Shown: piece after piece, positions 10,898 through 20,961 of the stretch
Layout of the letters: each line of letters opens with the position of its first letter
Position numbering within the stretch: the first letter of the stretch is position 1
Source: Porphyromonas cangingivalis
GTDB lineage: Bacteria; Bacteroidota; Bacteroidia; Bacteroidales; Paludibacteraceae
Assembly (NCBI GenBank): GCA_945902955.1
Contig: CAMDNO010000004.1
Span: forward strand, 1-63,538
DNA: 63,538 nucleotides
Reading direction: 5' to 3'
Notes under the pieces: model-generated
What the model was told of the DNA's origin: nothing
The model's input: only the letters and a program-made list of their open reading frames with translations
Database searches by the model: none
Position numbers and translations under genes: made by a program

Positions 10898-11584
10898 ATG
10901 GGTGTATTCATTGCTTTTACCGTTATTTTTCTTTGGACAGCAAATCTAATATTTGCACTTCTATTTCAAGAACTTACATTCAATAATGGATGGATGTATG
11001 TGCAAATTTTGATACAAGCATGGCTCTACACCGGACTATTTATAACTGCTCACGATGCGATGCACAGCACTGTGAGCAGTTCCGCTTTTTTAAATACCGC
11101 CATAGGTTCACTTTGCACTTTTCTGTTTGCCGGACTTTGGTATCCTAAACTATACACCAAACACCAATTGCATCACTCCGAAGTGGGCACTGCGGGCGAC
11201 CCCGACTACACAACAGGCAACCAAAACTTCTTTGTGTGGTGGTTTTCGTTTCTTAAACAATATGTAACTGTATGGCAGATACTTACAATGGCTGTATTAT
11301 TTAATATTTTAATGCTTTGGTTCGACCAATGGAGTTTGATTCTGTTTTGGGTTATACCGTCGGTGTTAGCCACATTTCAACTCTTTTATTTTGGCACTTA
11401 TCTACCTCACAAGCTGCCACATACGCCCGAAATGGAGCCTTACAAATCGCGTACTCTAAAACCCAATCATTTGATAGCTTTACTCACTTGTTACTTTTTT
11501 GGTTATCACTACGAACATCATTTTTCGCCGCAAACACCTTGGTGGCAACTATACAAGATAAAAAACGAGTCATTAAAGGCTTGA
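10898..11584 (+). CDS. crtW: Beta-carotene ketolase (CrtW-like) / membrane fatty acid desaturase family protein
   Basis: 228 aa; histidine boxes AHDAMHS, KHQLHHSEVGTAGDPDY, YHYEHHFSPQTPWWQLYKIK and LPHTPEMEPYKSRT, all CrtW-like. Confidence 0.75.
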   Translation: MGVFIAFTVIFLWTANLIFALLFQELTFNNGWMYVQILIQAWLYTGLFITAHDAMHSTVSSSAFLNTAIGSLCTFLFAGLWYPKLYTKHQLHHSEVGTAGDPDYTTGNQNFFVWWFSFLKQYVTVWQILTMAVLFNILMLWFDQWSLILFWVIPSVLATFQLFYFGTYLPHKLPHTPEMEPYKSRTLKPNHLIALLTCYFFGYHYEHHFSPQTPWWQLYKIKNESLKA

Positions 11585-11655
11585 AAACATTTTTCTGAAA
11601 AAAAATCGCTACCTTTGCAGATAAAGAATTTTTCTTATAACTTTTTTCAGAAAAA

Positions 11656-12246
11656 ATGGAATACCCAACTCTTGAGGGCAAATTGATTATGCCCGAATAC
11701 GGTCGCAACATTCAACAAATGATTGCACACGCACTTACTATTGACGACCGCGAAGAACGCACACGCTGCGTAAAAACTATTATCAACATTATGGGAAATA
11801 TGTTTCCCTACCTGCGCGATGTAAACGACTTCAAGCACAAATTGTGGGATCACGTAGCTATCATGTCCGATTTTAAATTAGACATCGACTTTCCTTACGA
11901 AATTGTTCAAGAGGAAAATCTATACACTCGCCCCGAAACAGTTCCATACAAAAATTCGCGCATTCGGTACATGCACTATGGTCGCACGCTAGAAGAAATG
12001 ATAGAAAAAGTGGGCGAATATCCTGAAGGTGAAGAAAAAAACGAGCTGATAAGACTGATTGCCAATCAGATGAAAAAATGTTTCCTTACCTGGAACAAAG
12101 AAGTGGTTGACGATCGCAAAATTTTTGACGATTTACGCGAACTCTCTCGTGGAAAAATAGATGTATCTTCCGACTTTTTGAAATTAATTGAATCGCGCGA
12201 TGTTCTAAATGGACACAAACGGAGCAATAAACCAAGGAGAAAATAA
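11656..12246 (+). CDS. DUF4290 family protein
   Basis: 196 aa; MEYPTLEGKLIMPEYGRNIQQMIAHALTIDDREERTRCVKTIINIMGNMFP. A TACCTTTG -7-like box lies upstream at 11610..11617. Confidence 0.85.
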   Translation: MEYPTLEGKLIMPEYGRNIQQMIAHALTIDDREERTRCVKTIINIMGNMFPYLRDVNDFKHKLWDHVAIMSDFKLDIDFPYEIVQEENLYTRPETVPYKNSRIRYMHYGRTLEEMIEKVGEYPEGEEKNELIRLIANQMKKCFLTWNKEVVDDRKIFDDLRELSRGKIDVSSDFLKLIESRDVLNGHKRSNKPRRK

Positions 12247-12249
12247 TGA

Positions 12250-12296
12250 TTCGTAATTGAAAATTCGTAATTCGTAATTGATAATTCGTAATTGAT
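12250..12296. repeat. Short tandem repeat, unit close to ATTCGTAATTGAT
   Basis: Visible repetition: gattcgtaattgaaaattcgtaattcgtaattgataattcgtaattgat. Confidence 0.8.
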
Positions 12297-12301
12297 AAAA
12301 C

Positions 12302-13606
12302 ATGTCTTCATTTAAAATTGAAGGAGGTAGAAAACTCCGTGGCGAAATAATTCCGCAGGGTGCTAAAAATGAAGCACTTCAGGTGCTTTGTGCCGTATTA
12401 CTCAGTCCCGAAAAAATCACTATCAATAACATTCCCGATATTTTAGATGTCAATAATCTGATTATACTTCTTCAAAATATGGGCGTGACTGTTGTAAAAA
12501 TAGCTGCAAACACCTATACTTTTGAAGCACGAAATATTAATCTCGACTATTTAGAAACAAGCGATTTTTACAATCAAAGTGCTTCGCTACGTGGCTCAGT
12601 TATGATTGTTGGGCCATTAGTGGCTCGTTTTGGTAAAGCCATGATACCCAAACCGGGGGGCGATAAAATTGGACGTCGCCGCTTGGATACACACTTTTTG
12701 GGCATTCAGAAATTAGGCGCCGACTTTGTATACGATGCCGACAAAAAACAATACAAAATTACCGCTAATAAGCTCACAGGCTGCTATATGCTGCTCGACG
12801 AAGCCTCCGTAACGGGAACTGCCAATATTGTAATGACGGCAGTATTAGCCGAAGGTACAACTACCATTTATAATGCCGCTTGCGAACCTTACCTCCAACA
12901 GCTTTGCAAAATGCTAAATAGCATGGGGGCTAAAATTAGTGGAGTGGGCTCAAACCTTTTAACCATCGAAGGTGTTAAAATGCTAAAAGGCTGCAACCAT
13001 ACCATATTGCCCGATATGATTGAGGTAGGTAGTTTTATTGGCATGGCAGCCATGACTGGCTCGGAAATTACCATTAAAAATGTTTCGTATCAGGACTTAG
13101 GAATAATTCCAGATAGTTTTCGCCGTTTAGGAATACAGTTGGAACAACAAGGCGATGATATTTTTATTCCGGAACAAAAAAGTTATGCCATCGAATCGTT
13201 CATAGATGGATCTATCATGACCATTTCGGATGCTCCTTGGCCCGGATTAACGCCGGACTTACTGAGCGTGTTTTTGGTAGTGGCTGCCAAAGCAAAAGGC
13301 AGCATTTTGATTCATCAAAAAATGTTCGAAAGCCGCTTGTTTTTTGTCGATAAATTGATAGATATGGGTGCGCAGATTATTCTTTGCGATCCACACCGTG
13401 CCACTGTTATAGGATTGGGCGAACAACTACATCTGAGAGCCTCCACAATGAGCTCACCCGACATTCGCGCCGGTATTGCTCTGCTAATTGCTGCTATGGC
13501 TGCCGAAGGCACTAGCACAATTCACAATATCGACCAAATAGACCGCGGCTATCAGGATATAGACAAGCGTTTGAACGCTCTTGGCGCGAATATTGTGCGT
13601 ATTTAA
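12302..13606 (+). CDS. murA: UDP-N-acetylglucosamine 1-carboxyvinyltransferase
   Basis: 434 aa; EPSP-synthase fold; FKIEGGRKLRGEIIPQGAKNEALQVLCA, SLRGSVMIVGPLVARFGKAMIPKPGGDKIGRRRLDTH, DIRAGIALLIAAMAAEGTS. Confidence 0.96.
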   Translation: MSSFKIEGGRKLRGEIIPQGAKNEALQVLCAVLLSPEKITINNIPDILDVNNLIILLQNMGVTVVKIAANTYTFEARNINLDYLETSDFYNQSASLRGSVMIVGPLVARFGKAMIPKPGGDKIGRRRLDTHFLGIQKLGADFVYDADKKQYKITANKLTGCYMLLDEASVTGTANIVMTAVLAEGTTTIYNAACEPYLQQLCKMLNSMGAKISGVGSNLLTIEGVKMLKGCNHTILPDMIEVGSFIGMAAMTGSEITIKNVSYQDLGIIPDSFRRLGIQLEQQGDDIFIPEQKSYAIESFIDGSIMTISDAPWPGLTPDLLSVFLVVAAKAKGSILIHQKMFESRLFFVDKLIDMGAQIILCDPHRATVIGLGEQLHLRASTMSSPDIRAGIALLIAAMAAEGTSTIHNIDQIDRGYQDIDKRLNALGANIVRI

Positions 13607-13645
13607 GTAATAAAAAAGATTATAAACAACAAAAAATTTACCATT

Positions 13646-14158
13646 ATGTTACACAAAAAAATTGTAGAATTATTGAATGCTCAGGTCAATCGTGAGTTTT
13701 ATTCATCTTATTTATATTTAGACACTTCGAACTATTTTTACGACAATAGTCTGAATGGATATGGCAATTGGTTTGATATCCAAACAAAAGAAGAAAATGC
13801 ACATGCTATGTTGTTTGTAAAGTACATGCAGAACAATGGCGAACGAGTTGTATTGGAAGCAATTGCAAAACCAGATATAATATACTCAGGTTTCAAACAT
13901 GCTTTAGAAGAGGCATATACACACGAATTATTTATCAGCCAGTCGATTAACGAAATTTACGCTTTGGCTCACGAGCTGAAAGACTTCAGAACCATGCAAT
14001 TTTTAGATTGGTTTGTAAAAGAACAAGGCGAAGAAGAAAAGAATGTAGACGAGATGTGTAAACGTTTCGATTTGTTTGGTAACGACCCACGTGGTTTGTA
14101 TATGCTCGATGGAGAAATGGCAACTCGTGTATTTACAGCGCCATCGTTGGTGTTATAA
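13646..14158 (+). CDS. ftnA: Ferritin
   Basis: 170 aa; LLNAQVNREFYSSYLYLDTSNYF, FDIQTKEENAHAMLFVKYM, FLDWFVKEQGEEEKNVDEM. Confidence 0.93.
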   Translation: MLHKKIVELLNAQVNREFYSSYLYLDTSNYFYDNSLNGYGNWFDIQTKEENAHAMLFVKYMQNNGERVVLEAIAKPDIIYSGFKHALEEAYTHELFISQSINEIYALAHELKDFRTMQFLDWFVKEQGEEEKNVDEMCKRFDLFGNDPRGLYMLDGEMATRVFTAPSLVL

Positions 14159-14184
14159 AAAAAATGCCTATCCCCTGCCCTTTT

Positions 14185-14366
14185 AAGTAATTGAAGATAT
14201 TTAATGATATGTTTTATTCTGACCCCCAACCCCCAAAGGGGGCTAAGACATATTCTCCACAAAAGATACGAGAAATTAAAGATACTGAGTCTTAAAGCCC
14301 CCTTTGGGGGTTGGGGGTCATATTACAAATAATTTAAGAAAGATATCAATAATAAATATTACTTAA
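14185..14366. repeat. GC-rich inverted-repeat intergenic element, copy A
   Basis: Arms GACCCCCAACCCCCAAAGGGGGC (14221..14243) and its perfect reverse complement (14297..14319), inside an AT-rich framework starting AAGTAATTGAAGATATTTAATGATAT and ending ACTTAA; also at 33673 and 46162. Confidence 0.92.
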
Positions 14367-14399
14367 TTTGTACTAAAATTATGGGTTAAATAAAAATCA

Positions 14400-14440
14400 A
14401 ACGAGGCTGTCATAAATTTATGACAGCCTCGTTTTTTTTT
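14400..14440. terminator. Rho-independent terminator (perfect 34-bp palindrome + T tract)
   Basis: AACGAGGCTGTCATAAA/TTTATGACAGCCTCGTT followed by TTTTTTT; lies between ferritin (+) and sdhB (-). Confidence 0.9.
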
Positions 14441-14476
14441 ATCAAATTGTAGTTTCTACAAATTTTGCACTAATTA

Positions 14477-15232
14477 TTAGTCCTTAAATTTTGCATTTAA
14501 GTACTCACGGTTGAGACGAGCTATATGCGAAATAGAAATTGACTTTGGGCATTCAGCTTCACACGAACCAGTATTGGTACAGTTTCCAAAACCAAGTTCA
14601 TCCATTTTCATTACCATAGCTTTTGCACGAGCTGCGCGTTCTACTTTTCCTTGAGGTAAAAGCGATAACTGACTTACTTTTGCTGCAACAAAAAGCATAG
14701 CAGAGCCATTTTTACAAGTAGCCACACATGCACCACAGCCAATACAAGAGGCAGCATCCATAGCTTCGTCTGCATCGATTTTTGAAATTGGAATAGCGTT
14801 ACCATCTTGAGCTCCACCAGTATTAACCGAAACATAACCTCCCGATTGAATAATTTTATCGAAAGCACTACGATCAACACGCAAATCTTTAATTACAGGG
14901 AAGGCAGCCGAACGAAATGGCTCTATCACAATAGTTTCGCCATTGCTAAAGCGACGCATGTGTAATTGACAAGTGGTTGTTCCACCATCTTTTCCGTGTG
15001 GATGTCCATTAATATACAAGCTACACATACCGCAAATACCTTCGCGGCAATCGTGATCAAATTCTACTGGTTCTTTGCGTTCTTTTAACAAACGCTCGTT
15101 CAATACGTCCAACATTTCGAGAAACGAACTATCAGTTGGTACATTGTCCATTTTATAGGAAATAAATTCTCCTTTTACTTTAGGACTGGCTTGACGCCAA
15201 ATTTTTAGAGTTACATTTATATTTTTTTCCAT
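14477..15232 (-). CDS. sdhB: Succinate dehydrogenase/fumarate reductase iron-sulfur subunit
   Basis: 251 aa; [55 protein letters not shown]. Confidence 0.95.
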   Translation of the reverse strand: MEKNINVTLKIWRQASPKVKGEFISYKMDNVPTDSSFLEMLDVLNERLLKERKEPVEFDHDCREGICGMCSLYINGHPHGKDGGTTTCQLHMRRFSNGETIVIEPFRSAAFPVIKDLRVDRSAFDKIIQSGGYVSVNTGGAQDGNAIPISKIDADEAMDAASCIGCGACVATCKNGSAMLFVAAKVSQLSLLPQGKVERAARAKAMVMKMDELGFGNCTNTGSCEAECPKSISISHIARLNREYLNAKFKD

Positions 15233-15237
15233 GACGA

Positions 15238-17214
15238 TTACGCTTTATAGTTACGTTGTTGACGTTTCACAAATTCATATTCAAGTGGTTCTTTTAGAAG
15301 CGTTGGGGCTTCACCCTCTCCATTATATTTCCAACATGATGCAAACGAAAATTCTTCGTCGTTACGAAGTGCTTCGCCATCAGGTGTTTGGTATTCCTCG
15401 CGGAAGTGCCCACCACACGATTCTTCGCGCATCAATGAATCACGAGCCATTAATTCGCCAATTTCGATAAAATCAGCTACACGCAATGCCTTTTCGAGTT
15501 CCGAATTCATATCAGCACTTTGTCCAGGAACATATACTTTTGTCCAGAATGTTTTACGGATTTCTTTAATTTTCTCCAAAGCATGTTCTAAACCTTCTTT
15601 TGTACGACCCATTCCTACAAAATCCCACATAACTAAACCTAATTCGCGGTGAATAGAATCGACAGTGCGATCACCCTGAATTTTCATTATCTTTTCGATT
15701 TTAGATTTAATCGCTTTATCGGCTTCTTCGAACTCAGGTAAATCGGTACTCAAACGTGGTACCTGAATCTGATCAGCTAAATAGTTTTGAATGGTATATG
15801 GCAATACAAAGTAACCATCGGCCAAGCCTTGCATCAATGCCGAAGCACCTAAGCGGTTTGCACCATGATCGGAAAAGTTAGCTTCACCAATACAGAAAAG
15901 ACCCTTTATCGAAGTTTGTAGTTCGTAATCTACCCAAACTCCACCCATAGTATAATGGATAGCTGGATAAATCATCATCGGTGTATTGTATGGATTTTCG
16001 TCTACAATTTTGTCGTACATTTGGAATAAATTACCATAACGTGCACGAATGGTAGCTTCGCCATGACGTTTGATAGAATCTGAGAAATCGAGGTAAACGG
16101 CTAAACCAGTATTACCAACACCAAAACCAGCATCGCAACGTTCTTTAGCAGCACGCGAAGCCACATCACGAGGCACAAGGTTACCAAATGCAGGATAACG
16201 ACGCTCCAAGTAATAGTCGCGTTCGTCTTCTTTTAAATCAGTTGGTTTGAGTTTGCCAGCGCGAATTGCTTCAGCATCTTCTTTTTTCTTCGGCACCCAA
16301 ATACGACCATCGTTACGAAGCGATTCGGACATCAATGTCAATTTTGATTGGTATTCGCCATGTACAGGAATACATGTTGGGTGAATTTGTGCGTACGCAG
16401 GGTTCGCAAAATAAGCCCCTTTTTTATATATTTGAATGGCAGCAGAAGCGTTCGAAGTCATGGCGTTAGTTGAAAGGAAAAAGGCATTACCATAACCACC
16501 CGAGCCAACCACAACGGCATGAGCCGTAAAACGTTCCGTTTTACCTGTTACCAAGTTGCGAGCAATAATTCCACGTGCACGTCCATCAACAATCACAACA
16601 TCTAACATTTCGTAGCGCGAATATAGTTTCACAGCTCCTTTGCCAATCTGACGGCTAAGAGATGAATAAGCACCTAACAACAGCTGTTGACCAGTTTGAC
16701 CTTTGGCATAAAAAGTACGCGAAACTTGCGCACCTCCAAAAGAACGGTTATCTAATAAACCACCGTATTCGCGAGCGAAAGGTACTCCTTGTGCCACACA
16801 TTGGTCGATAATATTATTCGAAACTTCAGCCAAGCGATACACATTGGCTTCGCGAGCACGATAATCGCCCCCTTTAATAGTATCGTAAAACAAACGGTAA
16901 ACAGAGTCACCATCGTTCTGATAATTTTTTGCTGCATTGATACCCCCTTGAGCTGCAATAGAATGCGCGCGACGAGGCGAATCTTGAATACAGAAATTCA
17001 ACACATTAAATCCAAGCTCGGCAAGCGAAGCAGCTGCCGAGGCACCGGCGAGACCGGTTCCGATAACAATAATATCTAAACGACGTTTGTTCGAAGGATT
17101 AACCAATTTTTGATGAGCTTTGTAATTGCTCCATTTTTCTGCTAATGGTCCAGCAGGAATTTTAGCATCTATTATAGGTGCTTCTACCGAAGTAGTATCT
17201 TGTTTTTTTGCCAT
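15238..17214 (-). CDS. sdhA: Succinate dehydrogenase/fumarate reductase flavoprotein subunit
   Basis: 658 aa; FAD motif [74 protein letters not shown]. Confidence 0.96.
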   Translation of the reverse strand: MAKKQDTTSVEAPIIDAKIPAGPLAEKWSNYKAHQKLVNPSNKRRLDIIVIGTGLAGASAAASLAELGFNVLNFCIQDSPRRAHSIAAQGGINAAKNYQNDGDSVYRLFYDTIKGGDYRAREANVYRLAEVSNNIIDQCVAQGVPFAREYGGLLDNRSFGGAQVSRTFYAKGQTGQQLLLGAYSSLSRQIGKGAVKLYSRYEMLDVVIVDGRARGIIARNLVTGKTERFTAHAVVVGSGGYGNAFFLSTNAMTSNASAAIQIYKKGAYFANPAYAQIHPTCIPVHGEYQSKLTLMSESLRNDGRIWVPKKKEDAEAIRAGKLKPTDLKEDERDYYLERRYPAFGNLVPRDVASRAAKERCDAGFGVGNTGLAVYLDFSDSIKRHGEATIRARYGNLFQMYDKIVDENPYNTPMMIYPAIHYTMGGVWVDYELQTSIKGLFCIGEANFSDHGANRLGASALMQGLADGYFVLPYTIQNYLADQIQVPRLSTDLPEFEEADKAIKSKIEKIMKIQGDRTVDSIHRELGLVMWDFVGMGRTKEGLEHALEKIKEIRKTFWTKVYVPGQSADMNSELEKALRVADFIEIGELMARDSLMREESCGGHFREEYQTPDGEALRNDEEFSFASCWKYNGEGEAPTLLKEPLEYEFVKRQQRNYKA

Positions 17215-17246
17215 AATGTTATTTACAATTTTACTATTTTACTATT

Positions 17247-17933
17247 TTAGATACTGAAACCTAATAGAAAATAAACAGGGATGCTGATGAACAATAAAAT
17301 AATCACCGTAGAAAGTATGTTTGAAATTACTTTGATACGTGGAAGCCATATATTACTGCTTGTTCCTAATGTTTGCAAAGCACTCCAAATACCATGGGTA
17401 AGGTGTAACCACAAAGCCACTAACCATACAATGTAAAGGATAGAATAAATTGGGTTTTCGAAATAATGTTTCACCCAATAAGCACCATCAGTGGCCAAGG
17501 CCAAATCGCCACTTGTTTCGAACCCCATTTTGTGGCTAAGCTCTACCCATTGCATTTTGCTCCAAAACTGGATAAGGTGCAACACCATAAATCCAACTAC
17601 GATAACGCCTAAAACCAACATGTTTTGTGAAGTCCACTCCACCGATTTTTGTGAGCTTGTTACATTGTAACCAACTGCTCCACGCGCTTTTTTGTTTTGG
17701 TACGAGAGGTAAATGGCATAAATAATATGCACCACAAAACCAATTGCCAATACTTTTGTACCCACTAAAGCGTACCAGTTGGCTCCTAAGAAAGCAGCAA
17801 TTGCATTGTATGCATCTGCCGAAAATAACACAACGAAATTCATTGTGCCGTGAAAAATCAGAAATAATACAAGGAAAACCCCCGTAATACTCATTATGAG
17901 CTTGCGCCCGATTGATGAATCAATTAACCACAT
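17247..17933 (-). CDS. sdhC: Succinate dehydrogenase/fumarate reductase cytochrome b subunit
   Basis: 228 aa membrane protein, first gene of the sdhCAB order; SSIGRKLIMSITGVFLVLFLIFHGTMNF, HLTHGIWSALQTLG. Confidence 0.92.
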   Translation of the reverse strand: MWLIDSSIGRKLIMSITGVFLVLFLIFHGTMNFVVLFSADAYNAIAAFLGANWYALVGTKVLAIGFVVHIIYAIYLSYQNKKARGAVGYNVTSSQKSVEWTSQNMLVLGVIVVGFMVLHLIQFWSKMQWVELSHKMGFETSGDLALATDGAYWVKHYFENPIYSILYIVWLVALWLHLTHGIWSALQTLGTSSNIWLPRIKVISNILSTVIILLFISIPVYFLLGFSI

Positions 17934-18027
17934 AGATTTTTGTTTTAATTTAGAATTCTATTTTAGTATTTATTTGTTTGTTTATGAGGAGATTAGAAAA
18001 TAAATAGACTTTTTTTGAAAAGTGCAA

Positions 18028-18059
18028 CAAAGGTACAAAATTCTTTCGAAATAAAACAA
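18028..18059 (-). promoter_or_regulatory. Bacteroidota-type promoter for the sdhCAB operon
   Basis: Minus strand TTG (18059..18057)-N21-TACCTTTG (18035..18028), upstream of the sdhC start. Confidence 0.65.
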
Positions 18060-18199
18060 ACAATACGGAAATTTTTCTTTAATTAAACTGGTTTTTTAAT
18101 CTTCTTATAAATTAAACACTCGGTATATTGCTGATTTACAGTGTATTAATAAATTTATTTGGAGTGTAAATACTAAAAAGAGATTACAAATACCATTGA

Positions 18200-18327
18200 G
18201 GTAGAAATAGAGCAATAGAAGTATTAAACAAAAAAGGAAATTGACAATTGAGATGATTCGAAACCTAACTTTCGACTTAAAACTATCACCTGGTTTATTA
18301 ATAAAAGACTATCAATTAACGAAATAA
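18200..18327 (+). pseudogene. HigA-type antitoxin 3'-end remnant (copy 1)
   Basis: Translates with one frameshift at an A-run to GRNRAIEVLNKK/(R)KLTIEMIRNLTFDLKLSPGLLIKDYQLTK*, resembling the C-terminal HTH region of COG5499/HigA antitoxins; paralogous to 21458..21599. Confidence 0.75.
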
Positions 18328-18410
18328 AAGATTTAAAACTTGTGAAAATAAAATAATTAGATTATTTTTGTAATGCATATTAATTTAACGACCATTACAT
18401 TAAATACATT

Positions 18411-19721
18411 ATGAAATTTTACAACAGAATAACTGAATTAGATACGCTTAGCTGTACCCTGCAGCAATCAACAAAAAGTGCTTGTTTTACTGCCCTAATT
18501 GGTCGCCGGCGTGTTGGGAAAACCGCTTTACTAATGAAAGCAGTACAATCAACTAATTATTTGTATTTATTTGTCTCCCGAAAAAGTGAACAACTGTTAT
18601 GTTCTCAATTCCAGAAAGAGGCACAAGAATCAATAGGTATTCAAATTTTTGGGCAAATTACTGATTTTCGAACACTGTTTGAGCAATTGCTAATCTTTTC
18701 GACAAAACAACCTTATACCTTAATTATTGACGAATTTCAGGAATTAGAACGTGTTAACAAGTCAATATTCAGCGACATACAAGATTTATGGGACAGATAC
18801 AATGAAACCTCACGCATAAATCTTATAGCTTGCGGCTCCATTTATTCGATGATGAAGCGAATTTTCGAAAACGAAAAGGAACCACTTTTTGGGCGTATAA
18901 ATTCAAAAATAATATTGAAACCTTTTACTATTGCTACCATAAAAGAAATTCTTCAAGATTTCAATCCCGATTACTCAAATGAGGATTTGCTATGTCTATA
19001 TTTAATTACTGGTGGAGTTGCAAAATATCTGACTGTGTTAATGGAAGCTGGTGCAACTACAAAGGAAAAAATGATTGATTTTGTGGTACGTATAGATTCG
19101 CCATTTTTAGGAGAAGGTAAAGATTTACTAATTTCTGAATTTGGAAGAGATTACGGTACCTATTTTACTATCATACAATTAATTGCCGCAGGAAAAACCA
19201 CTCAAAACGAAATTGACTCTATCGTTGGAAAAAACACTGGATCGTATCTCGTAAATTTAGAAACGGAGTATTCGCTTATAAAAAAAAATAAACCCCTATT
19301 CTCGAAACCAGAAAGTCGTGGTGTTCGTTGGAATTTAAACGATAATTTTTTAATGTTTTGGTTCCGATTTATTTACCCCAACCAACAACTAATTGAATTA
19401 GGAAAAAATGAAAAATTAAAAGCTTATATTGTAGCTAATTATGAGCAATATAGCGGACTAATTTTAGAGCGATATTTTCGCGACAAAATAGCACAAGAAG
19501 AAGAGTTTACTCAAATAGGAAGCTATTGGGACAAAAAAGGTGAAAACGAGATTGACATAATTTCGGTTGATTCTTTACAAAAAACGGCTATAATTGCGGA
19601 AGTAAAACGGAATAAAAACAAAATAAATATCGCCACACTTAAAGAAAAAGCGCTTAGCACTAATTCTTTTTTGTCAAACTACAATATTGATTTTAGAAGT
19701 TTATCTTTTGAAGATATGTAG
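18411..19721 (+). CDS. AAA+ ATPase with DUF234-like (PD-(D/E)XK-like) C-terminal domain
   Basis: 436 aa; Walker A GRRRVGKTALL, Walker B YTLIIDEFQEL, C-terminal NEIDIISVDSLQKTAIIAEVKRNK. Confidence 0.87.
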   Translation: MKFYNRITELDTLSCTLQQSTKSACFTALIGRRRVGKTALLMKAVQSTNYLYLFVSRKSEQLLCSQFQKEAQESIGIQIFGQITDFRTLFEQLLIFSTKQPYTLIIDEFQELERVNKSIFSDIQDLWDRYNETSRINLIACGSIYSMMKRIFENEKEPLFGRINSKIILKPFTIATIKEILQDFNPDYSNEDLLCLYLITGGVAKYLTVLMEAGATTKEKMIDFVVRIDSPFLGEGKDLLISEFGRDYGTYFTIIQLIAAGKTTQNEIDSIVGKNTGSYLVNLETEYSLIKKNKPLFSKPESRGVRWNLNDNFLMFWFRFIYPNQQLIELGKNEKLKAYIVANYEQYSGLILERYFRDKIAQEEEFTQIGSYWDKKGENEIDIISVDSLQKTAIIAEVKRNKNKINIATLKEKALSTNSFLSNYNIDFRSLSFEDM

Positions 19722-19737
19722 ATTATTAGCAAGCATC

Positions 19738-19864
19738 TCACCCAAACTCCAACAGAATTCGCGGGTCAATTTGCAATTCATTATACAAGCGCTTTGCCAT
19801 ACGCATTGAAACAGGACGTTTACCTGTCATCAGTTGGCTAAAGGTAGAATATATCAAATGCTGT
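19738..19864 (-). pseudogene. Second type of HTH/HigA antitoxin C-terminal remnant
   Basis: Minus-strand translation ...IYSTFSQLMTGKRPVSMRMAKRLYNELQIDPRILLEFG*; upstream reading hits a stop within a few codons. Confidence 0.7.
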
Positions 19865-20084
19865 CAAATTTCATAAATTAAAAACTATACGTTTTTAGCG
19901 TTTCTATTAATATGCAAGCCAATATACCTGATTAATGGCTACTACATTAATAGCAGAAAGTAGTTTTGATTATAAAAAAACAGGTAGAAGTATTTTCAGA
20001 ATCAATTTACATTTACACCTTTGTGTATTATACTAATTGGTATAATACAAACAATACAAGTAACTCCTAATTCATTATTTAATC

Positions 20085-20327
20085 ATGGCACGAGTAGCAG
20101 GTATTACAATAGAAAAGGATGTGCGCGGCAATGCACGCTACGCCCGTATTGATTTACGCAAATATGGTGAATTATTTAATCCGATATTAAAAGAAGTAGG
20201 AGTTGATGTGCCGGTTGCTCCCAACAAAGTAACGCGTAAAGCAATATTTCAGGCCAAAAACGGAATAGGTTTAAAAAAATTCAATTCTAAAGAAGATTTA
20301 TTTAAACATTGGGATAATGGGTTATAG
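20085..20327 (+). CDS. Small protein of unknown function, possible orphan antitoxin
   Basis: 80 aa MARVAGITIEKDVRGNARYARIDLRKYGELFNPILKEVGVD...; located among antitoxin remnants. Confidence 0.6.
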   Translation: MARVAGITIEKDVRGNARYARIDLRKYGELFNPILKEVGVDVPVAPNKVTRKAIFQAKNGIGLKKFNSKEDLFKHWDNGL

Positions 20328-20568
20328 ATTAAAACACTATCACACTTGTTTAATTGGAACCAACTCAGAACTATTTTAAATCAAATTTCTATCCCCATTT
20401 TTTAACATCAGATATTAATTCTCTATGAGCAGTTAATTTATTGCCTTGTGAATCTTTCATCGATTTTGATATTCAATTTTTTAATTCTATAACAGTAAAA
20501 TGGCTTTAGCTCATTAACATCTACTTTTGATGTCTCCATTTTTAAAAAGTTTATATAAAAAGTTTTAT

Positions 20569-20961
20569 CTACTGAACAATTATTTTAAAATCCTTAAAAT
20601 CAATAGTTAAAACTATATCTCGAAGGAAATCTAAACCAATTACTCCGTCATATTCAGTGGTAATACCATGTGCAATAAAATCATATACTTGAACCTTAAA
20701 ATTTGTTTTTGACATACCCAAACAGTTCAATTTCTTCAGCTCATATATCTCGTTTACGATTATTCCATTTGCAGTTTCAACCTCAACTTTTACAATGGCA
20801 TTTCTAAGTTCATAACCTGCTAAGTACAATATATTGCTGTCGATAGTAGTATGAGTTGCGGCAGTGTCTAATGCTAATCTGAATTCGTATTTATCCTCAA
20901 TAACAGCATGAACAATTATTATACTGTTTTCATCATGAAGATTAAAATCAAATATTTTCAT
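20569..20961 (-). CDS. Retropepsin-like aspartic protease domain protein
   Basis: 130 aa; ALDTAATHTTIDSNIL (DTxAT/S-type active-site motif) and EYDGVIGLDFLRD (ILG-like motif). Confidence 0.72.
   Translation of the reverse strand: MKIFDFNLHDENSIIIVHAVIEDKYEFRLALDTAATHTTIDSNILYLAGYELRNAIVKVEVETANGIIVNEIYELKKLNCLGMSKTNFKVQVYDFIAHGITTEYDGVIGLDFLRDIVLTIDFKDFKIIVQ

Noticed and set aside
11317-11598. 93-aa plus-strand ORF
   Set aside because: Alternate frame within the CrtW-like gene.
14400-14440. Perfect 34-bp palindrome considered as a regulatory operator
   Set aside because: It is followed by a T-run and lies between convergent genes, so a terminator is the simplest reading.
15231-17079. Plus-strand ORFs at 15231, 16266 and 16789
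   Set aside because: Antisense to sdhA with no family motifs; explained by codon bias of a conserved gene.
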